A stretch of DNA of 64,000 nucleotides from Buxus sempervirens (Eukaryota > Streptophyta > Magnoliopsida > Buxales > Buxaceae): NCBI GenBank assembly GCA_947561395.2, contig OX387194.1, forward strand, positions 10,030,048 to 10,094,047, in the 5' to 3' direction. A program made the translations under genes and the position numbers. The first letter of the stretch is position 1. Each line of letters starts with the position of its first letter. Under the pieces are notes generated by a model that did no database searches, had not been told where the DNA came from, and saw only the letters and a list, made by a program, of their open reading frames with translations. This document shows positions 46,601 to 55,826 of the stretch, one piece after another.

Positions 46601-49600
46601 GATGAAAAAAAAAAGATTATCAAATGCCATGGCATATTTGGAGAATGTCTTCCGAAAGGGGCAATAAAAATTGCAAAGAGAAGAAAAGAAGTTCAATACC
46701 GGGGTGAAAGTTCTAAAGGAAGAAGAACTTCAACACTGGAGACAATTTTGTATTCCAAGGAAAGAAATACCTTAAGAATTACAATCTCAGTTAACCCGTT
46801 TGATCATATGATATTTGAGCCTTTTTATCCCTTTTCTTCTTAAACAAAAACCAAGCCTACATTTCGTCCCATTCATAAGTCCTCTTTGATTAAGAAATTT
46901 TGAATTAAGGCAAATATGACTACATCAGCTTCTGGTAATGAAGGATTAAAAAAAAAATGGAGAAAATGTAGTGAAAACCCGGAAGGGCGCTACATGGCAA
47001 ATGATCAACCATCTGCAAGGAGAAAACCAATGATGTCATATGAGAAGAGAAGTCCCTGATTATCATGAAATATGAGGGAGTTTTCATATCATGGATGCAA
47101 GAAACAACTTTTTCAAGTTGAAGGTCTTTCCAAACCGGGGCAAAATGGTCAGATTGAAAGAGCTGTCATATCTGGAGTATCAATTGACAAGCCAATGGTA
47201 ATGGGAATGATTCTAAAGGTTTCGAAGGCTTATTTTGGTCTTTCTTCATTTTCTGAAATAATCTTCTCATTATTCAACTTGATTTTAATTCTTTTGGACT
47301 ATATGCTAATAAGTGATTGGATCAGTTTTTCAAAAACAAAAGAAAAAACAAAAAAAAAAAAAAAGCAAAAATTATATTTTGGCCTATGATGAGCATCTAT
47401 GTCTTTTCATAAAACAGTGGTTTTACAAGCATTAGAGAATTCTGAGGCCACTAGTATAAAACCTATTTTTTATATGCACTTTTGCATTCTTTTATAAGGA
47501 TTTCTTTTTATAAAATAAAAAAAAAAAAAAAAAAGAAGAGAAGAAAAGAAAAAAGAAAAAAAAAACAAGAAAAAAAAAAAGAGAGAAAAAAATTCATCTT
47601 TGCTGAGGGGTATGTACTTCTTCAAAGCAATCAAGGCCGAAGTATGATCAATTTCCTTTGCTTCTGGGTCCTTAATGAAAGGAGTCATATCATCCTAAAG
47701 ATTGGGCGAGGCCTTCAGATCATAGAAATTTCAAAGCAACAGAATATCTCTTCCTTCAAACAAGAGCCTTTATCTTTCAAATCAAGAAAAGGGCATTCAC
47801 TTGAGCAGTTAAAAAGCATCAAGGCAGGGTATGGGCTACAAAGGCACATACATCATTATTGAGAGAGCAAGAAGAAAAAGCAAAAGCAAATTGCAGAATA
47901 TTCAAGCACAGGATTGGGTATCACATGGCACCCAGGTAAGTCAATAAAAATCAAATCTTGAAAAATTCAATGAAATATTTCCTTCCTTTGTTGAGTTGAA
48001 AAGTGAAAAACATCAAAAGCAATTGAGTTTGCAGAGGTCAATTTTAAATCCACCTTTTTTTTAAAAAAAAATTTGCTTGTCTCAGATTTCTATTCATAGC
48101 CACGAGAGCTCCAAGAAATCTGAGATAAGGAAGAGACGCCACCCCATCAGACTTCTAGCAGGGGTTTCATTGGCTATCTTCAAATCATGTTTTTTTTTTA
48201 TCACTCATTTGTTTGACCAAAGCAAGTTCAACTGATGAGATGTCTTTCAAACGTGCAATTTTTAGTGGTGTCTATTCTTTGCTGTTCATTGTCTTACAAC
48301 TCCAGCAAAGAGGGGCAGTTGTAGACACCCAAAAATTGCACGATTTTTTATAAATCTTGAAGGAGAGAAATATTTTATTGAATTTTCAACTCTTAGCATT
48401 GGGTTTGAGATCCTTAACCCATTTGAATCCAAAGCCGCAAAGGAAAAGGCCCGAATTCAATCTTTTATGCAAAGTCAAACTTTTTCGGGTTGAATTTTGT
48501 TGACTTTTGACCCTAGAAAATGAAATATTTTTTAAAGCAAGATTTGAAGATAATTTTTCCCGGTAATTAGGTTTTTAGCAATGTTATTGCATAAATGAAT
48601 TTTTTGAGATTTTTAATCTTGATAAATACCTTTGTATCAACATGTTGAATCTTTTTACCGGACCTGAAAAACCGGAATTTAGCCTGGAACTGGAAAGTTG
48701 ACTTTTTATTCACTTGGAATTTGGGTCTGGAAATATTTTTAACGGATTCAAATGGGGGGGTGTTTGCTTATTTACATGTAATATCTTAAGTAAATGGAGA
48801 TTAAAAAATACGAGGACATTTACTTAAACGATATTACATGTAAATAAGCCTGGCCTGTGCAGCTAAGGCTCAAAACCAACCAAAAATGTGCCAACCGTAT
48901 TGAGTATACGGTTTTTTATAATTTTGATGTCAACCGCCCTGTATGCACGGTTGCAACCGTATACACAGCACGGTTCATGTCCATGCTCGTTGCGCTGGCG
49001 GCCACGTGGCTTCGCGAAGCTTCGGCCGTTGAGCCGCGTGGACAGCACTCAATTAAAGCATAACTGAATTGAACCGTGCTGTATATGCGGTTCGGTCAAC
49101 TTTGTAAGAAACCGTACTTTGGGTGACGGTTGTGTAGAAACCGCACTGAGTATACGGTTTTGGCTGTTTCGAGGCTTTGCGAAATGGCTCGATCTCTGAG
49201 CCTTATTTACGCATATTACCTCTCTCTCAGGGACTTGAACTCCCTATTTCACCCTCCGAAACTTGCTGAATTACACCAATTCATGCCTTGGAGGAGAATT
49301 GGAATAATCTAGAAGGCCTTTTTGGCCTACCCTTGGGACTCTTCTACCCTTGACTTGGCCTATAAATAGAGAGGCCCTCCTCTTGCAAATGGCTGACAAT
49401 CTGAAGCTTAGAAGCTCTGCAAGAAGAAGGAGAACCTCTGCTGGATTGGCTACTCAACTGCTCAAGCTACTAAGGTAAGGCCTATTTGAGTTATTGCTTC
49501 CTCTTTAAGTTCTAGCAAATCTCTCATCTTCTACCTTTCTGTAGTATAAGGCCTTTGTGTATTTTTGCAACCCCAAACCTCTTCTAAAGTACCTGGGAAT

Positions 49601-52600
49601 CCTCTCTAGCCGTAAAACGTGAAGAGAGAGCCTGGGGAAAAGGAAGGTGGAATGGATCCTCTAGGTTTAGAACCCTCAAGTGATGAAAAGCATGCTATAT
49701 GGTTATTTTGAACCCATGAATGCTTCTCTGATTTATTTTTGTATTTGGAGAAGATGTGAATCCATGCTCTCTACAGCCATGGATTCTAACTTTCTCATTG
49801 AAATGTGATTTTCCACATCTTTGCACCCACTTTTCACTATTTTCATCAAATAGGCTAGATCTTGGGCTTTCCATGTTCAATATGGAAAATCTGAGGTCCC
49901 AGGCCTTAGAATGAACTTCTAGGACTTTATGAGTTTGCTTTTGTTGGATTTTTGAGGTTTTGGTCGAATCCACTTGCACACATGCACTGGTTTCCATGTT
50001 TCCTCTTCAAAAACTTCAAAACAGGGCAGATCTGTGGCCTGTCTTGGAATGCTTATAACTTCATCCTCCGGATGAATTTTTGAGTGATTCCAAAGACATG
50101 AGATAGATGAGCATGTCTAGTTTATATCTGGAAAATTTCGTCCACTTTTATGTAGCCAATTTTTGACACCATCTCTTCAAAGTTTGTAAGACAGTTCAGC
50201 CCAGATTGCTGAACTTGCCGCTTTGATGGTGCACTATTCGCTCAGTTTTAATCCGTTTCCTATGATTCCAGTTTCTGAGTTTTCTTTGAGAAGTCTATTT
50301 TCATTTCCAACTGGTTTCAGCAGATTTCGATTTGATTTGTGCCTTGGGTACTCAGTTGACTCAGAGATGCTCGCTGGCATAGTCCAGAGCTAATCTGTGG
50401 TCTTCTAGGCCTGTTCAAGAGAGCACACAAGTCACATCCGGATAGAGTTTGGTGTAAGGTTTATCTCTTTGGAAAGGTGGCACAACATACTTCTTCCATG
50501 CAAATTTTCATGGATTTTTATTGAGCCAAACTCCACGAATAGGACTTTGAAAATGCCTACTCATCACTTTTTCTGAGTTATAAACAGCAGATTTCAGATA
50601 TGGATTTCTCTCTCATTTTAAGTCGGATTGAGCTGAATTTTTTACTATATACTCTACTATATACCAGTTTTCAAATGGCTTTGGTTTCAATGGATTTGAA
50701 TTTAAATTGAATGAGTTATGGTTAATCGAAGCTTTCAAGCCCTTTTAGCCAGATTTTTCCAAATTTACCTTGAATTGGTTTTGCTTCAATTTTCACTTTG
50801 ATTTTTATTCACTCATGAAGTTCTAAGAGGTGATATATCCATGAAGAGAGTTCATATTTATTGGACTACTCATGTGGAATAATCACTTACATTTTGCTTA
50901 CTTTTAAGCAACCTTTGTTTATTTTGATTAGCAAACAATCCTTAGCATAAGCAAACATGTGGTAACCGTCTTAGACGGATGAGTGGGGGTGTCTAACACC
51001 TTCCCCCGCTCATAAATAATTCCCCGTACCCAATCTCTGGATTTTTCCTCATCTTAGAGCTACTTTGGCTCTATTTGACATCTATGAACCTTTTGGTGTC
51101 CATTCACACCCTAAGATGAATGGTGGCGACTCTTCACATTTTATTGATCCCCGCGTGACGATATCGGAAGTCATCCGAGATGACATTTCCATGTCTCACA
51201 CTTAGCAAATTTGTTAATTAGCCCCCAAAATTTTTCTGAAGAAATCCCATATAAAACACCTAATCCAACTTTATGAAAAAAAAAAAAGGGTTTTTATTAT
51301 TTGGTCAACTAAGATTTAAATTATGTACAGCATGCATAGATCATAACATTAATTAAAAGAAACACATGAAAATTGTAAAATAATAATTTTGAAATTTGAT
51401 CATTTGATGTGATGCAAGCTTAGCAAATTTTGTTAATTAGCCCCCAAAAAAAATTTTTTTTTTTTAAGAAATCCTATATTGATCAACACCTGATCCAACT
51501 TTATTAATTAAAACAGATTTGAAAATTATAAAATAATAATTTTGAATTTTAATCATTTGAAAAACTCTAGTTCAAAAGCTTAAAGTTCTTCCTGTTTCAA
51601 TCTCTTGACCTCATTAGTTTTTACAAAACATGATAATTCATTATAATATATAAATCTACTAATAGACACCATCAACATGCGCCTTTCTAATTTGCCTAAG
51701 AATAGCATAATTTCTTTTGAAACTTTCAAACAAATATTGCTAAGAAGCAAAATCCGTCTATTTTTTTTCCTTATATTCATTTTTACTTTCATTATTTGTA
51801 TTTGATGTAGTATCTTTGTTTCAATGGTTATGATTGTTATTATTGTACGTTACTGTTATATTACAATATTATAATACACAGTAATTAATAAAGGATATAA
51901 TATAATTATAATTTGATATCATTTATTAAAATAATATCATATTATATATTGTATAATATATTTCAACATAAGACAATTCTTTTATCATCGTGATATTATA
52001 ATACTATATATTTATTATTTTATCATGACTTATAATATTATAGTATTTATTAGTATAATATAATAATTATTATATTATATTATACTACTACTATAATATG
52101 AAAATGATAAATATTATAATATTCTTTTTGCATTATAAATCACGAGAGTCTGTGTTTGCTTGCATGTAAATAAGGTACCAACCCATCAGTCTATTGGTTT
52201 TTTAATAAGACACAAACAAAGAAATTTATCAATGAAACACAAACAAAGGAATTAATCTTTAAAACGAAACTACCAAAACTCTGAAAACCTCGCCAGCTGG
52301 GTTACTTACTTATATACAAAGAATGGCCAACCTAGTGAATTTTATTTGGAGGCCCTATCTTTACGTCAACAATAAAGCCCAAGCCCATTGTTGTTGTTCT
52401 ATTTATATAAATTAAAATATTAAATTTTGTTATTTTGAAAAGAAAAAAAGGGGATTCCCGAACTGAACCACGAAGTTATCTTGGGTTGGGGCCAATTGAC
52501 AATGTAAAGATCTATACCATGTTTCCTTCCGTAGAGAGGATCATATTAGCGGATGCATAATTAAGTGGCAGAAAGAAACCAACTGAGAACGATATGAAGA

Positions 52601-55600
52601 CAGAATAAGCTAAATCTCTCACTGGCATACCTTTGATTTGACAACATTGCCAGCTCATCCACACAACGACAACCATGATGAATAATATTTTGTAACCTCC
52701 ACCTTATCGGATGACAGTAAATATTTTGTATTTATTGGTTTATTTTTATTAAATGACTAAATTAATTAAGATTCTATAAAATAAAAATATTTTGCATTTA
52801 TTGAGGCAGATGGGTCTTACTACACTAAACCATTAGGTAGGTTTGCCCAATTCACATATAAGCACATAACTTAACCCTTCACTGACTAATGTGGGATAAG
52901 GGAACGACAGAGTCTCACTGCATCATTTATTCTACTATGTTAACTTAAACTTTTATTTACGTCCATGTTATATTTATTGCTTATATACTTTAAGTCATTA
53001 TTAATTTTCTCAATTGATAATTGTTCTTGAAATTCAACCTAGCCACATCGTCATTTGGCTATTAAATATATATATCCGTATAATTTTTTTTTATCTTATA
53101 GAAGGTTAATTTAGTTATGTATTAAAAAAAGAACCAAATTTTATGAAATTTGATGTTAGGGGTACAGATGCAACAACTATGCTAAATGAAGGGATAAAAA
53201 AAACAAATACTAATATACAAGATGATAATAATGTAAATGTATGATTGTAAAAAGTCCTTTGTATGTAGAGTTTCATTATTTGAGCTATGTGGAAGAATTT
53301 TTTTTTCTTTTTTATTTTTGTATAGCTAGTCTTCCTATTGTATAAGTGTTTTATTTTGGAGGAACTATGTTTGCAAGTACATCAAACAGCCAACTTGATC
53401 TTCAAAATATGGGGAGTTAGACTTCTCTTCAGTTCTTGTACTTGTCCAGGAATGAGTTAAATGTGACCTTCACAAGTCTAGGTAAAATCAATTCCTTCCC
53501 TCCGCACACAATATTATTGATAATCACAAGGAAAGATTATTTAAATTTTCTTTTTATCTCAAATTTTTCCTACAACAATGGTTAGCATTTCTTAAATATT
53601 ATCTTACAATGAAAAAAATTCAAGTTGAACATGCCTTGAATCAAATGTTTTGCAGGCTTGTGCAAATTGAGGAACCTCCAAGAGTTGGACATTAGTCATA
53701 ATAAGTTGAATGGGATTCTACCATCATGTCTAACAAACTTGACTTCCCTTCGTGTTTTTGATCTCTCATATAATCAGTTTGTTGGAAACATTGCCCTATC
53801 TCCAATTACTAATCTCACATCACTAGAGGTTCTCATTCTTTCAGCTAACAACTTTCAAATAATTCCATTAAGTGCTTTCACCAATCTTTCCAAGCTTGAG
53901 GCCTTTTTCCTCGACTGTGCTCATAATGGTATGGTAGTTGAAACCGAATATTTGACTTGGATTCCAAGTTTCCAATTAAAGGTCCTTCTTGTGAAAAACT
54001 GTGTAGTCAACAATCAAACCCATGACATTCCTAGCTTCCTATACAACCAGTATGACTTGAGAGCAATTTACCTATCTGGCAATAACTTAGAGGGAAATTT
54101 TCCTACTTGGTTGTTTGAGAACAATACCAAATTAGAAGCAACAACGTTAAGGAATAACTCTTTCACAGGTACTTTAGACATCCCCCATCATCTCAACATG
54201 AAAATATTAGATGTTTCCCAAAATCACTTTCATGGCCAAATTCCAAAGAACATAGGTATGATCTTTCCTAATTTGATACATTTAAACATATCTAGAAATA
54301 AATTCAATAGCAACATTCTTCCATCATTTGGTGATCTAAGCTCCTTATGGGAGTTAGACATGTCTAACAATAAGTTTTCAGGAATAATACCAAAGCATCT
54401 ATTGATGGGTTGTTCTCAGTTGTATTTCCTTAAATTGTCAAATAATAGTTTTCATGGAGAAATACCCCTCACATTTTCGAACCTAACAAATTTGGAGTTT
54501 TTATATTTGGATGGAAACAAATTCACAGGAAAAATCCCAAATAGCTTGTCTTATTGCTCCGTTCTTAAAGTCTTAGATATTAGTAATAACATGTTATCAG
54601 GTTCGTTGCCTCAATGGATGGGAAACATATCTTATTTGGCAGGCATTGACATGGAAAAAAATTTTCTTGGAGGGCCCATTCCACATGAATTTTGCCAACT
54701 TGCCCAACTTGAATTTCTAAATTTAGCTAAAAACGATCTATCTGGCTCCATCCCGTCCTGTTTTAGCCCAGAAATGATTGAATACGTCAATTTTCAGGGA
54801 AATATGCTCACTGGAACCATGACAAATGCCTTTTCTAAAAGCCTAAACTTAGTGACATTAAATGTTAGAGACAATTACTTGACTGGAAGTATCCCGAATT
54901 GGATTGGTAAGCTTCCAAGATTAAGCATTCTTCTCTTGAAAGGTAATGGTTTTGATGGGAGAATTCCAAATAATTTGTGCAACTTGTCAAATTTCAGTAT
55001 AATGGACCTTTCAAACAATTCTCTTTTTGGTCATATACCTTCTTGCTTAAATAACATAACATTTACAACAGAACGTGATAAAAGTGTATTTTATGGGTCC
55101 TTTGGCGATAATCCCTTGTCATCATATTTGGAGGGTTATGGGATCATAGATGATATGGAACCTGCTCTCTATCCCGTTCTAGATATGCAAGTACAAGTGG
55201 AGTTCACAACCAAAAAGAGGTCCGACACTTACAAGGGTGAAATTCTGAATTTCATGTCCGGAATTGATCTCTCCTGCAACCAATTGACAGGTCATATTCC
55301 ACCTGAAATTGGAAACCTAAGCCAAATCCATGCATTGAACTTGTCCCACAATCATTTAAGTGGACCAATCCCAATCACCTTCTCAAACCTTTTGCAAGTA
55401 AAAAGCCTAGACCTTTCTTACAATAACTTGACAGGCAAGATCCCTTCTCAACTGACTAAGCTCAACACTCTGGAAGTCTTCAGCGTGGCTTACAACAACT
55501 TATCTGGGAGAACACCTGACTTGATAGGGCAATTTAGAACATTTGGAGAAAGCAGCTATGATGGCAATCCTCTTCTTTGTGGGCCACTGTTGCAGAACAA

Positions 55601-55826
55601 CTGCTCCACAAATTCTACTGTTACTGGAGAGACAAAGATGAAAGAAACCGAAGGCCCCATTGACATGATAGCTTTCTATGCAAGCTTCACAGCAGCTTAC
55701 ATAACTATTCTTTTGGGAATCTTTTTGGTTTTGTACATTAATCCATATTGGCGCCAGTGGTGGTTTCATCACATTGAGGTGTGCATCACCTCTTCCTACT
55801 ACTTTATCATAGACAATCTTCCATAG
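33560..55826 (+). CDS. LRR receptor-like protein gene, five exons, about 19-kb last intron (proposed join)
   Basis: Proposed exons are 33560-33899, 34054-34209, 34324-34398, 34520-34666 and 53656-55826. Every intron has GT...AG and phase 1, and the join gives an uninterrupted 962-residue protein, the usual RLP size. The protein has a signal peptide (about 1-24), an LRRNT cap with DCCAWEGVEC, about 26 LRRs, an island region, four final LRRs, an acidic spacer, one transmembrane helix and a short tail. It should sit in the plasma membrane as an immune or developmental co-receptor subunit. The doubt is the last intron: it contains displaced RLP intergenic sequence, a complete 14.3-kb retrotransposon and a broken LRR exon. 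The alternative is two truncated genes that merely abut. Confidence 0.55.
34667..36649 (+). other. RLP intron sequence with repeated intron segments
   Basis: Two diverged copies of one intron segment are present (about 34740-35210 and 36231-36640), and a third lies at about 52740-53260 before the last exon. The words AAAATAAAAATATTTTGCAT and the TTTAGTCATTTAATAAAATA region mark them. An LTR-like piece separates the first two. Confidence 0.6.
35340..36230 (-). mobile_element. Probable Ogre-like LTR fragment in the intron
   Basis: The right edge reads TAGTGTCTACA (ending 36230), the same terminus as the other Ogre-like LTRs on the minus strand, and CTATTTATAGG at 35753-35763 resembles their TATA box. 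The left edge and a target duplication were not found, so the extent is approximate. Confidence 0.4.
36650..36941 (+). other. Displaced RLP intergenic fragment, left part
   Basis: It aligns with 30160-30440, the flank behind the RLP pseudogene, and continues at 51201 on the far side of the retrotransposon. It is non-coding. Confidence 0.7.
37388..37471. repeat. Long palindrome in the LTR
   Basis: A left arm of 30 bases (GCTTATTTACATGTAATATC and ten more) and a right arm of 32 bases (ending ATATTACATGTAAATAAGC) are almost perfectly complementary around a 22-base centre. The same palindrome is in the 3' LTR at 48766-48849. Confidence 0.9.
37515..37782. repeat. Array of six 21-23-bp AACCG...CGGTT inverted repeats in U3
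   Basis: All six units have AACCG as left arm and CGGTT as right arm, with a spacer often containing TGAGTATA or TGTATATG. The array ends about 200 bp before the TATA box. It is repeated in the 3' LTR at 48893-49160, and three further units lie in the leader at 41461-41549. Confidence 0.9.
37983..37990 (+). promoter_or_regulatory. LTR TATA box
   Basis: TATAAATA lies in the context GGCCTATAAATAGAGAGGCC, the best core promoter candidate in the 5' LTR. The 3' LTR copy is at 49361-49368. Confidence 0.65.
39825..39842 (+). promoter_or_regulatory. Primer-binding site
   Basis: TGGCGACTCTGCTGGGGA starts two bases after the 5' LTR. Its first nine bases fit the 3' end of a plant tRNA-Arg, the primer reported for Ogre elements (from memory). 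Confidence 0.8.
39843..41843 (+). other. Retrotransposon leader, first part
   Basis: This is non-coding. The part 39843-40800 aligns with the leader of the truncated minus-strand element (22128-22980), best at 40476-40590. Three AACCG...CGGTT inverted repeats lie at 41461-41549. Short ORFs here are not conserved between the two families. Confidence 0.65.
40476..40590 (+). promoter_or_regulatory. Highly conserved leader block (candidate packaging or dimerisation element)
   Basis: About 110 bases match 22330-22455 (minus strand) with few changes, including GGAAAGCGAAAGTGAAAACA and AGCCAATGATGTGATGA-type words, although the LTRs of the two elements are strongly diverged. The position between primer site and gag is where packaging signals usually lie. 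The function is inferred. Confidence 0.5.
41844..43328 (+). repeat. Array of more than 30 stem-loops in the leader, upstream of gag
   Basis: From 42256 to 43328 about 27 hairpins recur every 35-45 bases. Each has a 5-9-bp stem and a loop of the GCCTCTGAA, GCCTGAA or GCTTGCGTAA kind. Stems differ, yet stay complementary: GTTTGAAA/TTTCAAAC (42833), GTCTATAA/TTATAGAC (42874), GTCTAAAA/TTTTAGAC (42997), CTGGAA/TTCCAG (42297), TTCTAAA/TTTAGAA (42342), ATTGGAA/TTCCAAT (42510), TCTAGAA/TTCTAGA (42793). Upstream, 41844-42135 holds further hairpins with other loops, including a 9-bp stem at 41962/41997 and a 10-bp stem at 42047/42081. It is not a simple tandem repeat, because the arms change in pairs. 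Confidence 0.85.
43547..45598 (+). CDS. Gag polyprotein of the non-autonomous Ogre-like element
   Basis: This is the structural capsid/nucleocapsid protein that packages retrotransposon RNA. The frame opens at ATG 43547 (683 residues), but ATG 43637 in the context GCCACCATGA looks the better start (653 residues). It has a Gln/Ala/Pro-rich N-terminal region, a charged coiled-coil-like stretch (about 128-168) and the retrotransposon gag domain (about 210-330: LTGSALRWFSTVDHSRIKKW, REYAKRWRESAAQV, MISTFITTL). A knuckle-like CDFHMGTPGHTTDRC (about 485-499) is followed by LKHAIQDLLD, which is typical of Ogre Gag. The ORF is undamaged, which agrees with recent mobility. It ends in TAA with no pro-pol ORF after it. 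Confidence 0.9.
   Translation: MCFFSFLSKGFRLLPATIAPRRSQRLRSATMNPIEEQSIVSAEAFAQLQGQVAGITKLLENLLSNQAAQAQMQAQQAQTQAQAPTQVHQASSSHNAPPPQANILPPVQPIPELQPEFHQPISEPILIREESGEYEKEKEKERLRVEMEKKFLDRLESIHEELREVKGVNTFGGTNFEDLCMYPDVCLPPKFKCPDFEKYDGTGCPMSHLKLYCGALCQFGKDDGILVQLFQKSLTGSALRWFSTVDHSRIKKWKDLADAFLAQYRFNSEIIPDRYDMMRMVKRNDETIREYAKRWRESAAQVRPPMGEQEMISTFITTLGQPYYNHLVGQTTTNFAALVQVANRIEDGIKAGRIIDYSAAVNQQASTTFSAHKKENGNGRKKNEERRETEVNMVQPPRQPFQINVKSPILTKPIHPAPLPPIQINVPSVQPVNEEMEARKRREFSKLRMKPSELLPTLLQEGYVTLKQPNPHASKGKNYDESVTCDFHMGTPGHTTDRCLALKHAIQDLLDNHSLSFNSVTPAPHPNGNNVASTSNTVGVISVESRYFDPSQLIAPIGSTVWVYFEREEEQEANIENGAESIEKERWQRKNGGVFKEKNKAKVEFILPHIDWAVIQVPNQVMSLLPRAEHDVLNMKTIADQRKEFLPQLAEGENFCKNGEKSTFAFENRGNFRIPTFSEKKPP
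45599..48306 (+). other. Post-gag non-coding region in place of pol
   Basis: There are 2.7 kb of A-rich sequence with many oligo-A/AAAG runs (46240-46290, 46555-46620, 47340-47365, 47515-47600) and no ORF above about 130 codons. No aspartic protease, RT YxDD or integrase zinc-finger motif can be seen in any frame. Phrases such as CTGGGGCAAATTTATTAAGG are reminiscent of Ogre spacer sequence. Confidence 0.75.
48307..48318 (+). promoter_or_regulatory. Polypurine tract
   Basis: AAAGAGGGGCAG lies immediately before the 3' LTR and is the expected plus-strand primer. Confidence 0.85.
48320..51200 (+). repeat. 3' LTR (2881 bp)
   Basis: It is the same length as the 5' LTR. Differences seen by eye are G/T near 36971 versus 48349, T/C at 38447 versus 49825, G/A near 39078 versus 50456 and C/T at 39614 versus 50992. 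The second primer-site-like TGGCGACTCT is at 51124-51133. Confidence 0.95.
51201..52690 (+). other. Displaced RLP intergenic fragment, right part
   Basis: It aligns with 30440-32480 (with deletions), including the tandem pair at 51205/51423 and an AT-rich block at 51780-52140, and ends near CAACATTGCCAGCTCATCCA. It is non-coding. Together with 36650-36941 it is a piece of between-gene DNA now inside an RLP intron. Confidence 0.65.
52691..53655 (+). other. RLP intron segment with a degenerate LRR exon
   Basis: 52740-53260 aligns with the intron segments at 34740 and 36231. The stretch from about 53390 to 53481 reads as an LRR exon (TSLQFLYLSRNELNVTFTSL) ending in a phase-1 donor CTAG/GTAAAA, but an in-frame TAG precedes it (MGS-stop-TSLQ) and no acceptor in the right phase is seen. 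Skipping it keeps the proposed gene in frame. Confidence 0.55.
53656..55826 (+). CDS. RLP large 3' exon: LRRs, island, transmembrane helix
   Basis: The exon starts after TTTTGCAG with GLCKLRNLQELDISHNKLNG in phase 1 and runs open to TAG at 55824. It encodes about 22 LRRs, the island region (near 55060-55200, VFYGSFGDNPLSS to MQVQVEFTTKK), four LRRs (IDLSCNQLTGHIPPEIGNLS onward), the cap CGPLLQNNC, the acidic spacer, a transmembrane helix (ITILLGIFLVLYI) and a tail with PYWRQWWFHHIE. It is the close paralogue of 1-2120. The two differ mainly in the LRRs around 54340-54430 and in the island, while the last 170 residues are nearly the same. Confidence 0.92.

Larger units (their letters stand above)
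36942..51200 (+). mobile_element. Complete, young, gag-only LTR retrotransposon of the Ogre/Tat lineage, 14.26 kb
   Basis: It is flanked by CTTAG at 36937-36941 and 51201-51205. Two 2881-bp LTRs (36942-39822 and 48320-51200) begin TGTAGACACCC and end CATGTCTCACA; by eye I count about four differences between them. A primer site follows the 5' LTR, and a polypurine tract precedes the 3' LTR. The 8.5-kb interior has a 3.7-kb non-coding leader, one gag ORF, and 2.7 kb of A-rich non-coding sequence. No protease, reverse transcriptase, RNase H or integrase motif is present. It must therefore rely on an autonomous relative, and its LTR identity implies very recent transposition. Confidence 0.92.
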
